This document shows, in pieces, positions 11,491 through 22,117 of a stretch of 64,000 nucleotides of DNA. The position numbers and the translations under genes were made by a program. Under the pieces are notes generated by a model, which was given only the letters and a program-made list of their open reading frames with translations, was not told the DNA's origin and ran no database searches. Every line of letters starts with the position of its first letter. Positions within the stretch are counted from its first letter, which is position 1. Source of the DNA: Brachionus manjavacas (taxonomy: Eukaryota > Rotifera > Eurotatoria > Ploima > Brachionidae); contig JAHQIY010000003.1 in NCBI GenBank assembly GCA_019054805.1, forward strand, positions 4,774,001 through 4,838,000, read 5' to 3'.

Positions 11491-11852
11491 AGGTTTTGTG
11501 AAGTTCAGTGCAAAAGAACAGAACAAAGTATTAAAAAATTTAATAACTTTTTATCTAAAAGTTTTAAATAAATTCTGTAATTCCAGCATGGTGCAACATT
11601 CAAAGTTGCATCAACTGTAAAAGTCTGCTAATGGTGTGTAGAATCTCTGCAAAATGCACCACGCTCGATTATATTGAAATTTAATTTCTGCATTACTCTG
11701 CAAATTTAGCAGGCTTTGATTTTTGATGCAACTTTGAAAGTTGCACTATTGCATTTACAGAACTAAGTTTAAACCTTTAGAAAAAAAGTTATTCAAATTT
11801 TTTTACATTTTTTCTGCTCTTTTTTCATTTTGAACTGAATTTCACAAAACCT
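11491..11852. mobile_element. Palindromic MITE, family-1 copy 2 (complete, about 362 bp)
   Basis: Both halves are inverted copies of each other over nearly the whole length. The left end AGGTTTTGTGAAGTTCAGT matches the complement of the right end ACTGAATTTCACAAAACCT. The inner arm GTGCAACATTCAAAGTTGC pairs with GCAACTTTGAAAGTTGCAC. No coding capacity. Loose tips of the same family (GAATTTCACA-C-CCTT type) occur near 970-990 and 19480-19510. The superfamily is not clear because no target duplication is obvious. Confidence 0.8.
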
Positions 11853-12700
11853 TGAAAATAGATCTCAGATATTTAGAATTGGATGTGAAATGTCTAATCT
11901 AGTAAAATTAAAAAAGGCTGTCCCGCGAGGATCTGTCCTGGGTCCACTGCCATTTCTTATTTTTGTTAATTATTTACCATTTTTATTTAAAAATTTAAGT
12001 ATCAAAATGTTTGCAGATGATATAACAATAAGTATCTCTGAAAAAGACCTTGAAACAGCTTTGATAAAATTAAATGTTACAACAAAAAATTTAAAAGAAT
12101 GGTGTATTTTTAACAGAATTGATATAAACTGGTCAAAAACTTTTTGCATGATTTTTGAAAAAAGGAAAAAATTAAATCCAGATAAGATTAGAGTAGGTAA
12201 TAAAGACATATTAGTTGTAAAGGAAATCTGTTTATTAGGTTTCAAAACTGATCAAGATTTTAATTTTACCAAATTTGCATCTAATTTATCAATTCAAGTT
12301 AATATTTTCTATCAAGAGAATTTTCTATATTGCTACTTCAGTAAAGATCCAGTTTTTTAAGACCTTTATCCTCCCGTATTTTGACTATTGCTCTACGCTT
12401 TTATCCTATTTTTCAAAAGAAGCAATAAATAAATTAGCTAATATCATAAAATTATATCTCTATCATAAAACTTTTAAACGTTAAGCTTGAAGCAAACAGC
12501 TTAAATGAAATGAATAACGCTTTAGAAAAGTATGGTCTTTATTCATTTCAACATCGAATTTTTGAAAGGATGTTAACTTTATCTTATGTCGATTATATTT
12601 CAATTCTCCGCTAAATCTAAAAGAAAAATTAAAGAAAAATGACTCAAGAAATTTGAATTATATTTTAAAGAACAACAATAATCTTATTGAACCAATGGCC
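11853..12700 (+). mobile_element. LINE RT fragment, second family
   Basis: RT C-terminal half from motif B on: RIGCEMSNLVKLKKAVPRGS, SVLGPLPFLIFVNYL, IKMFADDITISISEKDLE, LKEWCIFNRIDINWSKT and EICLLGF. A shifted thumb region follows (KTFILPYFDYCSTLLSYFSK). Different in sequence from family A. It starts immediately after the MITE. Broken by several shifts and stops. Confidence 0.85.
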
Positions 12701-13834
12701 TAATAAATTGCTTTGTGATCGAGAGATCAATGTTGAAGTTTTCAACGTTTAAGTTTTCAATTTTCAATAACATAAATTTAATTTACACAGATTTTGTATC
12801 AAAATTTGAATTATTTAACTTAAATAGCTTGTTGTTAAATTTTTTCAAATAACTATTAAATCAATAACTCTCAGTTTCTCAATCAATTTTTATAAATTTT
12901 TTTTTATATTTCTAATATATATTTTTTAATAATCAATTAAATAAATGAAGTGTTAATTAGTCTCGTGAGGTATGGACACTGGCCTGTTGATTAACTTTGA
13001 ATCACTAATCTCTACATAAAAAGTATTTGAAAAATTTAAATAAAATGAGTAAAAAAAATTTTTTTTTATTTAATTGAAAAGTCGATCGACCATTAAAAAA
13101 TCATTGAAAATTTTTCACAGATTAAAAATACAATTTCCTAATATTTAGAAAAAATCATATGGCATCAAAAGAATTAAAATGCTGAGTTCTTTTACTAATA
13201 ATATGGCTGTATCATTGAAATCTATGTAAAATTATTAAAAGTATTTCCAGTAAGATTGTAATTTTTTGACTCATTTATTTTTATCATAATTAGAAAATGG
13301 TGACCAACTTTGCTGATTATTTATTCTAAACTTCATAGACTCGACTTTAAGAAAACCAAATTAAAAATTTTGAAAATTTTCTATTATTTAAAAAATGTCA
13401 ACGAAACAGAACTACAATTTTTTTAAATATTTTAACAACTATACTGGAAAAAAGGACAAAATTTCATTCGAATTTGCATTGGCTAAACTCTAATGTTTTA
13501 AGCAAAATAAATAAAAGAAAATTTGATCATTGTTTTAAAAATTCTTTTTTAAATTTTATTTTGTTCAATTTTTAAAGTTTATAAAAAAATTTAATTATTG
13601 AATTTCATTTAAGACAACTTAGAATTTTGTTATAATTCGAGATATAACAGACATTTTTCGTAGCGTTCTTCACTTCGAATATTTCGAAACTTTTTCTCAT
13701 GAATAATACAAATACCTTTCATTATAATTATTAATTTAGCTTAAATAAAAAATTACAAGAATAAAATAGCCAAAAAATCTTTAGCCTGAAACTTTTCTTT
13801 TCTAAAATTTAAATTTTTCCCAGTTATTTAAATT
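12701..13834. other. Intergenic, no gene seen
   Basis: AT-rich, no open frame of note; upstream region of POFUT2. Confidence 0.55.
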
Positions 13835-15395
13835 ATGCTAATAATTTCGCAAAATTACATAAGCTTGATAATTTTATGTTCCACTCTTATTAAAGCGGTT
13901 AGCAACCAAGTAATAAGTTTAAAGCCAGGTACAATAGCTATTAACTAAAAATTAAAAGAAAATTTTAGCTTATTAAATTAAAAGAGCACTTGTGCCAGGA
14001 ACAAGGAGAATATTGTGTCAAGCCAAAAGAAATTTTTCTATTTTATGATGTGAACCCGGTAGAGGGATTCAATTTACGTAGAGACGTTTATGTTCGAATT
14101 GCAAACCTAGTTAAACAAATAAACAATGAAAGAAGCGAATTAAGACTAAATCTTGTCCTTCCTCCTTGGCACAATTTATACCACTGGAAAAATAAACAAA
14201 TTGATCAATCACGGCTTGATTGGGAAAATTTTTTTGACATTAATTCACTAAGTCACTATATACCGGTGATAGAACTTTCGGATTTAATAAAAAGTAAAAA
14301 ATTTATTTTTTATTTCCTTTAAATTAAATTATTTTTTAAAGAAAATAACGGCTTGATTAACATAGATCAAATTTATTTCTTGGAAAATGATTTGGAAAAT
14401 CTAAATAGTGAACCATTCAACAAAATGTCAATTTTAAAAAATTGCGATCAAACTGTTTATTATAAGGTAAAATTGGCATTTTAAATTGATTTGAATTGAT
14501 AATTTTTTTAAAGCAAAATGGGCTTTTTCGGGGAAATTTTTGGGGCTATTCTGATAAAATCGAAGCAAAAAAATGCAAAAAAATCAAATTTAGAGGAACA
14601 AATTATTATTTAGCTGAAAATTTAATCAAAATATTAGGAGAAAATGATATAAAGTAGTTTAAAAAAATTTATTTAAATTTTTAGATTTTAATTTTACCAA
14701 GTTTTTTAATGATTGACCGAGCTGAAGTAATTGTTCACGAAGATTATGGTCAATCTGAGTTTTGGAAGGTAGTAAAATACCTTAGAGAAAATTTTAGATT
14801 TTTTTTTCTAATTTAAGTGTAGAAAAAGCATGAAATTTTCAAAAGTTTTGACGGCTAAAGCCCATAACTTGGTCGAGTCATTAAATACTGATAATAAAAT
14901 GAATTTTGTGGGAAATTATTTAGCGGTTCACTTGAGAAGAGGTGATTTTATTAAGTACAGGCCAAGTATTTCGTTTAAAACGATTTGCGATCAGATGATA
15001 ATGGTTCTAAAAAGATTGAACTTAAAAAAAGTCTTTTTAGCAACGGATGGAACGGATTCAGGTAATGAAAAAAAAATTAGATTTAAATGAAAAAATTTAT
15101 GTTTGCTTAAAAATAAGAAATTGCTGAAATCAAAAATTGTTTATCTGACTTTGATGTTTTTAAATACAAACCAAGTGTTGAAGATTTAGAGATTTACAAA
15201 GATGGAGGAATTTCAATAATCGATCAAATAGTATGTTCTTATGCGAAATTTTTTATTGGTACCAAAGAATCGACATTTTCCCTACGAATACAGGAGGAAA
15301 GAGAAATTCTCGGCTTTCATCCTTCAACAACTTTTAATTGCTTCTGCAATGACGTAAAATTTTGCGAAACTACCAAATGGTTGCTAAAAAATTAA
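13835..15395 (+). CDS. POFUT2: GDP-fucose protein O-fucosyltransferase 2
   Basis: ER-lumen GT68 enzyme that transfers fucose from GDP-fucose to Ser/Thr of folded thrombospondin type-1 repeats. Exons 13835-13909, 13969-14293, 14342-14466, 14514-14653, 14702-14768, 14818-15061 and 15118-15395; phases agree and give 417 residues (human 429). Residues 1-25 are a signal peptide (MLIISQNYISLIILCSTLIK). Seen: YDVNPVEGFNLRRDVYVRIA, the GDP-fucose site with the glutamate taken as catalytic base in the family; LVLPPWHNLYHWK; HLRRGDF; KVFLATDGTDS; IYKDGGISIIDQ; the C-terminal FIGTKESTFSLRIQEEREIL. The intron 4 acceptor that keeps frame is TTTTACCAAG at 14692-14701. CCDC89 follows after 184 bp on the same strand. 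Confidence 0.95.
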
Positions 15396-15579
15396 TAAAT
15401 TAAATTTTAAAAAATTTTATTTCTTCATTAAATTGTGGCGTCTAAAATCGTCATTCTTAACATTTTGATTAATTATTTTTTTAAGATTACATGAAAAGAT
15501 TTGAAACTAAACAAAATTCATTTTAATTGAATTCATTTTGATTAATTAATTTTTTCTAAATTTAGACAAGGTTGATAAA

Positions 15580-16968
15580 ATGACATCGAATCGAAACCCA
15601 AAGAGTCTTAGAGAGTTTATAGAAAAATCTAAATTGGATATAGATGAAATAAATTTATCTAATAGAAATGAATTTGATGAGACATTAAAAAATTTAAAAA
15701 ATATTTCGCAGGAAGAGAAATCAGAGTTGGGCATGTTAAAATCGCGAGTAGAAGAACAATCGCGATTAATTATGATTCTTAAGCAGCGAGGTGATGACTA
15801 CATACGAAAGAATGCCACTTTGGAAAAGATTAACCAGGAGCTTATAGAGCAAAAACAGGAATTACAAACCGAAGTTGAGCAATTAAATCAAAAATATAAA
15901 TCTTTACTGGACAAATTTGACTACTTGGCAAACAATCACCAAGAATTGATCAAAATTAAGGACGAATATAAAACCAAAAATACTGATATTACCCTTAAAT
16001 ATGTCCAATTATTAGACAAAATGAAAAATTTACCAGATGAAGAAGTTTTCGAATTGGAAAAAAGAGCTTTAAATGAAAAAATAGCTCGCTTGGATCATTT
16101 ATGCAAAGATTATGAGCTAAAATTGGAAAATCTAAAAGAAGAAAATGAAAATTTTGTTTCCAAATTGAAAGAAGAGATTCTGAAATCGGAGCAAAAGGAT
16201 CGAGAAATATATGATCTGATTCAAAATAAAAGCGAAGTCGACCAAAAAAATAAAGGTTTATATTTTATTAGCTAACTTTGAAATTTAGTTTAAAGATTAG
16301 GAATAAAGTAATTTTTTTTTGAATTTTATAATTTAAGGACTCTAAGCATGTATTTAGATAGAATAATTTGGAACAAAATACAGCTATTGTTATATAATTT
16401 CATTTTTTAATGTGCTTTTAAAGCTATCCCTTACGATTGCTGCTTGTTTTTAATTTTATTCTTTTTTTATTTTAATTTTATTTTTTTATTTTAAGAATTG
16501 ATCGAAAACTTGGAAAAATTAAACCAAGAATCAAAAGAATCATGTGATAAAAGTACTAGAGATATTGACGAATTATCAAAACGCAACACTGAATTAACAG
16601 GTATATGTGAAAGTTTAAGAAAAGAAAAAAATAGTCTCAATGAAAATCATCAGCATTTGGAAAAAAATTACAAAAATTTACATCAAGAGATTAGGTAAAT
16701 TAATGAGACATAGAACAAAGACTTAAAGTTTCTTTTTATTTTTTCTAGCAAAATAAAGGAAATGTATGATAAAGATGTATTACATATAGAGTTGGATGAA
16801 GCTAATAAAAGATATTCTGATCTTCAAAATGTAAGTGTCCTTTTGCTTCTATTAAATATAATTAATAACTGATTTTTGAAGCAATTTGATGCGTATAAAA
16901 ATTACACAAATGGCTTACTTGAAAAAGAAAGAGAGCTCAATAATAAATTAAGATTTATGATTAGTTAA
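15580..16968 (+). CDS. CCDC89: Coiled-coil domain-containing protein 89
   Basis: Long coiled-coil protein. The family is best known from testis, and an axonemal or scaffold role is inference. Exons 15580-16255, 16496-16694, 16749-16830 and 16882-16968; phases agree; 347 residues (human 374). Diagnostic blocks: ISQEEKSELGMLKSRVEEQS, RLIMILKQRGDDY, KFDYLANNHQELIKIKDEYK, and the C-terminal LLEKERELNNKLRFMIS, which matches the vertebrate LLxKERELNxKLRxL ending. Nearly the whole chain after residue 50 is heptad-like and charged, with no membrane segment. An acceptor-like TTTTTCTAAATTTAG lies 14 nt before the ATG, and POFUT2 ends 184 bp upstream. Confidence 0.92.
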
Positions 16969-17518
16969 ATTAGTTGAATGCTATTTAAAATATATTCAAA
17001 ATATATTCAGCGTGCCTTAAATATTCATTGACTTTTATTTGTATATACAATGAAATAAAAAAATTATTTTTTGATATAGATAATTTGAACTTTCTTGTGC
17101 AATGCTCATATTTATTTCTAATATTTTAAAATTTTGAATTATATTTTTATTTTATATTATATGCAATTTTTTATTAATTAATAAAATTTGGATTTTTTTT
17201 TGATTTCATTTAAAAATACAACTTTTTGATTTTACAGTCACTTTGAATCAACACTTTTTTCCAATGTTGAAAATTAATGCATTTCAGTTTAAGTTCAGAA
17301 AATTAAAAACATCCTCACTACCTCCAGGTTGGATTTTAGATTAGTTAATTTATATTTTTAATTTTTAAACAATAAAAAATATTCAAGTTTCAACGTTTAT
17401 CAATAGACTAATGCCCTTATCTATTGATATACTGTTAAAGGCTTCATTTATTCAAAATAATTAAAGATATCTTTTTAATTTTTTAAAATGATACAAAATT
17501 TCCCAACAAAATTACTCT
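16969..17518. other. Intergenic, no gene supported
   Basis: 3' flank of CCDC89. A 26-codon frame near 17265-17345 was considered and not called. Confidence 0.5.
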
Positions 17519-17520
17519 TA

Positions 17521-18400
17521 CGGTCGATCCTCGATACAACGAGCACGTCGGGCAAAAATTCTCTTGCTCGTTATATCAAAACTCGTTGTATCGAAATCCC
17601 ATCAAAAAAGATGGACAAAAGAATTTTTGGTTTTTAAAATTTTATTTAAAAACATAAAGAAATGGTTAACAAAATAAAATTATTTGAAAAAATCAGAAAT
17701 AGATGTTTGTTTTGAATTGCATTTTTCTATTACAATATTTTCAATATTAGTTTAAAAATCAACGATATTTGAAAAATCTTACTTGTTATTCAAAAAAAAA
17801 TATTTTAGATCATTAATTCGATTGCATCTTTCAAACAAATAGCTGTTTTTTCTGATTTGGAAATTTCTTCGATATCTGAATCACTTTCAGCATTGTCCTC
17901 TGAAATTGGTATTGAGTTGAAAATTTCGAGATCAGATAAAGAAACTCTTGCTTAAAAATTTGAATCGATTGAAACATAAGCATACTTTTCGAAGTTCTAC
18001 TTTTTTTCAAACTTCGATAATTCAGCGATGTCTTTGTTTTCTTTATTTTCGTTCCTAAATCACTAAATAAAAAATCACCATTGAAACTAGCTTTTCGAAA
18101 ACATCTTTGGATTGTTAGTAAAGAGACACCATGCTTTTTTTATTTATTATTTCGAATTTAGTCTCAAGCAAGATACACTTTCTTATTTTTTTAGCGATAT
18201 TTTTTGACATTTTTGAAAAAAACTTCTATCAATCAATTTATAAAGAGTAATGATAATAAGTTAATTGTTATTTTTTTACTATTAAAGTGTGAAAAAAAAT
18301 TTTCTTGCTCGTTTTCGTAAATTAATTGTTGAATTCAATTTTTTTTAAATCTTTCTTTTTAAATTACATGTAAAAATTTTTTTGAGCTCGTTAGATGAAA
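17521..18400 (-). mobile_element. Internally deleted pogo/Tigger relic
   Basis: The left end TACGGTCGATCCTCGATACAACG (TA at 17519-17520) matches the terminus of the full Tigger at 50310. Sequence 17700-18130 aligns with the C-terminal coding part of that transposase (compare 50500-50950), in the same minus orientation. The HTH and DDE middle is missing. Right end unclear. Non-autonomous, old. Confidence 0.75.
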
Positions 18401-19199
18401 TTTTTTTTCTAAAGAAAATAATTAAGACCAACTTTCCGCGGCAGCAAGTCAAAATACATAGTTTTTAAGAAAAACAAAAAAATATCAATTTCGCTGAACA
18501 AGAAGATAAAAGTGATACGGAAGTAGTCTCCGATATCGAAATGATAAAACCAAATTAGAAGAATCAAGCAAAAGGAGAATTTCAGTAGTGTTGTAAATAA
18601 CTCAAACTATCTAATTTTGAAGAACTCAAACTATTTTTGAGAATATGCAAATTTCATAAAAAGGAATTGAAGAATCATGGGGATTAACGTTTCCTCTATT
18701 TAAAAACTCTTAGCAAAAATAACTGGTCCTGAAATGATGACTGTGACGAATCCTTGACAATTTTAAGTGAAGAAATTATTCAACTATTCTTAATGATGTA
18801 AAAAGACCAAAAAGAAACTGTGACTGAAAGAATGTCTTATTCTAGTTTATATAAACCTAATCAAAACAACTCCACTCATTTAGATCCTTAATTATTTTTT
18901 CAAAATCTTTCAAAATTTTTTTCCCAGCCTTGGCTAATCCTATTACTGGAAGAATAACAAGGATAGTTGTTTAATAGTTTATTGTTTAAGTATATTATCT
19001 AAATATAATGTAATAAAATATAATGTTTATTAAAGGATTGTGTTCGCTTCTTATATATAGCATTGACATGTGTTTCTCATTGAGATGATGAATCTTCTAG
19101 AATAGAATTCCATTCTGACTCGAGAAGTATTGAGACTCTGTTATTAATTATTAACAGAGTCACGTTTATTATATTTATGATTTAAACACGAGCTGATCA
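18401..19199. other. Intergenic with a decayed coding-like stretch
   Basis: Plus-strand pieces such as EDKSDTEVVSDIEMIK and LKLFLRICKFHKKELKNHG (about 18490-18690) look like a lost reading frame with many stops; no family recognised. A 10-bp-arm hairpin (GACTCTGTTA...TAACAGAGTC) lies at 19134-19161. Confidence 0.35.
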
Positions 19200-19440
19200 T
19201 CAAAGAAGTGAATGCTTAAAGTGTGGGTAACAATCTTATATCATTTGCAAAAAATTCGATAAAAGCTCTTGAAATTCATAATGCATAAATGGTCATTTAT
19301 AAAATTTAAAAATTGAAGAGGACCAGAGACAGGCCCTTGTGGAGCTCCATATTTTAATCTCGAAAGTTTTGATTGTGTATTCAATTGATAGCAATTTTTA
19401 TCATAAGCATTATGCATTTTACACAACTAAATTATCTCTT
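19200..19440 (-). mobile_element. LINE RT scrap
   Basis: Minus strand reads LSRLKYGAPQGPVSGPLQFL and then NFINDHL, the GxPQGSxLGPLLFxxFIND motif of LINE reverse transcriptases, about 60 residues. Nothing else of the element is visible. Confidence 0.75.
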
Positions 19441-20095
19441 TTAGTAAAAGAGCTATTCAAGTTTTTTTGAATTGAAACGATGGAATTGAAATGAATTTCA
19501 CAACACTTTTTTCTTTTAATTTTTTAAGTATTTTGTAACAGAAATTAAATTAAATTTTTTTGATTTTGAAAAAAAATTCAAAACCATCTTCATATAAAAA
19601 TCAATAGGAGATTTAATATGAGAGCAAGTTTTAATTGGAGATTTTTTAATTCTCCTACTTTTAAAAATTTTACACTAAGTAAAGATTTTTGAGTCAAAAA
19701 TCTATAATTTGTTGAAAATTTTTAATTCGGAATTAATTGAAGTTTATTATTTTAAAATTTTTACATGCTTTGTTAGCAAAGAAATGGTTAGCTAATAGTT
19801 AATTCCTTGTCTGGCAAAGAGTTAAGCTAAAATTGCTTTTTTCCTCTAATAAAATTAAATTATTCGTTTCATTTATTTCATACGACATTTTTATTTTATT
19901 TATATTAATTTATAATAATTTACTTAAAAAAAATTAATCACCGGGTTCGATTAAACTCTTGATTTTAAATTTTTTTAAACTTTATTAAAATATTTAAAAC
20001 GTTGTATTATAATCAAAAAATAAGAACCAAAAAAGGAGTGTAAGTTTTATTAAGTTTGAACTCTTTATCTACGATAATAATTTTAACTTTTTTTG
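19441..20095. other. Intergenic; MITE family-1 tip near 19480-19510
   Basis: ATGAATTTCACAACACTTTT resembles the right end of the palindromic MITE. The rest is AT-rich, without genes. Confidence 0.45.
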
Positions 20096-20659
20096 AATTT
20101 CGGAACTATTCCACCTCAAGGAATAAAGCAAATTGTCAAAGAAATATTAAAGATTTCGTCTGAGCCCTTGGATGGCATCAAACTTATCATTAACGATCAA
20201 GACGTTTCTGAAATTCAGGCTCTGACTGATGGTCCAGTTTGTATTTCGGAGGCGTATTTAGAGTAAAATTGAATTTTTCCAAAGGCTTTCCTGTACAACC
20301 ATCAGAAGTGATTTTTATAACAGAAATATATGTGAGTAATGCAAGTTTAAATTACAATTAAGAATTTTTTTTCAGCATCCGAATATTTCTAAAAATGGAT
20401 TTATTTGTGTAAATACTTTAGAAGAAGACTGGAAGCCTGAACATGGTATTAAGCATGTTCTATTGGTTGGAATGACCATAAATTTAAATCTAATAATAAA
20501 AATTTCTAATTGCTTTTTTTTCAGACCATTAAATGCTTATTGATTGTTCCAAATCCGGAATCTCCTCTCAACGAAGAAGCCAGTGTATTACTTCAATTAG
20601 GATACGAAAAGTTCTTTTCAAGAGCGAAATTATGCACTGAAATTCATGCAAAACATTAA
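20096..20659 (+). pseudogene. Duplicated UBE2S pseudogene (introns retained)
   Basis: Clear second copy of the UBE2S gene at 29561-30475: GTCAAAGAAATATTAAAGAT..., WHQTYH-shifted start, then [40 protein letters not shown] and [20 protein letters not shown]. The two small introns seen (about 20332-20375 and 20465-20524) are kept, so this is a DNA-level duplicate, not a processed copy. Broken by loss of the start exon, a 7-bp net deletion near 20240 relative to the intact copy, a stop soon after, and a premature TAA at 20657 that removes the tail. The catalytic Cys codon survives. Not expected to make a working E2. Confidence 0.88.
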
Positions 20660-20799
20660 TTGACTTTAAATTAAAGCTAAAAAATTTCAAAACTAAGCAT
20701 GCCTTAATTATATTTTGATCTTAATTTGTAAATACAATAAAAAAATAACATGATGGAAAACATTTAATATCCCCAATAGGGTCAACCAGAGTTGTTTAA

Positions 20800-21310
20800 A
20801 AGTCCCAAAAAAAAGTCTAAGTCATCAAAAAAAAAGTCCAAGTCAGGACTTTTTTTTTTTTCAAAGTCCAAGTCAGGACTTTTAAATTTTTTTTTCAAAA
20901 AAAAGTCCAAGTCAGGACTTTTTTTTTTTTTTTTTCAAAGTCCAAGTCAGGACTTTTAAATTTTTTTTTTCAAAAAAAAAGTCCAAGTCAGGACTTTTTT
21001 GTTTTTTTTTTTTTTTCAAAGTCCAAGTCAGGACTTTTAAATTTTTTTCAAAAAAAGTCCAAGTCAGGACTTTTTTGTTTTTTTTTTTTTCAAAGTCCAA
21101 GTCAGGACTTTTAAATTTTTTTTTTCAAAAAAAAAGTCCAAGTCAGGACTTTTTTGTTTTTTTTTTTTTTTCAAAAGTCCCACCAAAGACTTTAAATTTT
21201 TTTTTTCAAAAAAAAAGTCCAAGTCAGGAATTTTTTTTTTTTTTTTTTTTTTAAAAGTCCAAGGCAGGACTTTTAAATTTTTTTCAAAAAAGTCAGGACT
21301 TTTAAATTTT
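20800..21310. repeat. Tandem repeat block, AAGTCCAAGTCAGGACTTTT core
   Basis: About ten imperfect units alternate between a short (TTTCAAAGTCC) and a long (CAAAAAAAAGTCC) spacer, separated by T-runs. The core is itself partly palindromic (AAGTCC...GGACTT). It lies in the left half of the hAT-type element. Confidence 0.9.
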
Positions 21311-21829
21311 TTTTTTTTTAAATAAAATTTATTTGCTCTTTTTTTTTTAAACTTTCAATCATCTCAGAAAATTTCAATCAAAGTTAGTTGACTTGAGCTA
21401 CATGGAATGGTTCTTTCCTTGTTAATAGAATTTTCTTCTTCCTGCCAAGGGACTATATTTTTCAATTACTAGACTAGATTTAATTCTATAATATCTGGTG
21501 GAGTAAGAAGGGAGCAATTGACACTTTTTGATTTCATTACTTAAACACAAGTTACTTTTGTTGCTGTAATACTAAAAAGATTTAAAATTCAAAAAAATTT
21601 CAGATGAACACAAAGAATAATAAAAAAATTATAAAGTTTTTTATAACTTTGCTAAAAAAGTAAGCAAAGTCTCATATATTGATCTTTGAACCATTCCATT
21701 TCTTAGAACAGATTAATTCAAATCTTTCAAGGATGTTTTTTAATCCATTTTCAAAAATAAATTAAAGAAAATAAAATTTATGGTTTTTTTTTCAATTTTA
21801 AAATTGGATCAACAGAGATGTTCCGCTTT

Positions 21830-22085
21830 TTTTTGACTTGGACTTTTTTTTGAAAAAAAAATTTTAAAGTCTTTGGTGGGACTTTTGAAAAAAAAAAAAA
21901 AAAAAGTCTTGACTTGGACTTTTTTTGAAAAAAAATTTAAAGTCTTTGGTGGTATTTTTTAAAAAAAAAAAAAAAAAAAAAAGTCTTGACTTGGACTTTT
22001 TTTTGAAAAAAAAAATTTAAAGTCTTTGGTGGGACTTTTGAAAAAAAAAAAAAAAAAAAAAGTCTTGACTTTGACTTGACTTGAG
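21830..22085. repeat. Tandem repeat block, inverted relative to the left block
   Basis: Three units of GACTTGGACTTTTTTTTGAA / AAAGTCTTTGGTGGGACTTT with long A-runs, in the opposite sense to 20800-21310, so the element can fold into long imperfect hairpins. Confidence 0.85.
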
Positions 22086-22117
22086 ACTTGTGACTTTTAA
22101 ACAACTCTGGGGTCAAC

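Larger units (their letters stand above)
20779..22117. mobile_element. Non-autonomous hAT-type element with satellite-like interior; element proper 20787-22109
   Basis: Perfect 8-bp target duplication GGGTCAAC at 20779-20786 and 22110-22117. The termini are inverted: CAGAGTTGTTTAAAAGTC at the left and its complement GACTTTTAAACAACTCTG at the right. An 8-bp duplication and CAGAG-type tips are hallmarks of hAT transposons. No transposase. The interior is tandem repeats built on AAGTCCAAGTCAGGACTTTT (left block) and the related AAAGTCTTTGGTGGGACTTT (right block). Confidence 0.92.

Noticed and set aside
14654-14701. Frame break in POFUT2 between exons 4 and 5
   Set aside because: The acceptor at TTTTACCAAG, 25 bp past the first AG, keeps phase and joins to the conserved IDRAE block.
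17265-17345. 26-residue frame ending LPPGWILD
   Set aside because: Too short, no family recognised, and frames this size are frequent by chance.
19930-19960. T-loop-like GGTTCGATTAA as a tRNA
   Set aside because: No D arm, anticodon stem or acceptor pairing can be built around it.
20912-21100. Lys/Leu-rich repetitive protein
   Set aside because: It is the minisatellite read in one frame (repeats of VLTWT between poly-Lys); no start context or conservation expected.
20800-21310. CRISPR-like array
   Set aside because: Units are variable A/T-run minisatellites inside a transposon, with no unique spacers; eukaryotic context.
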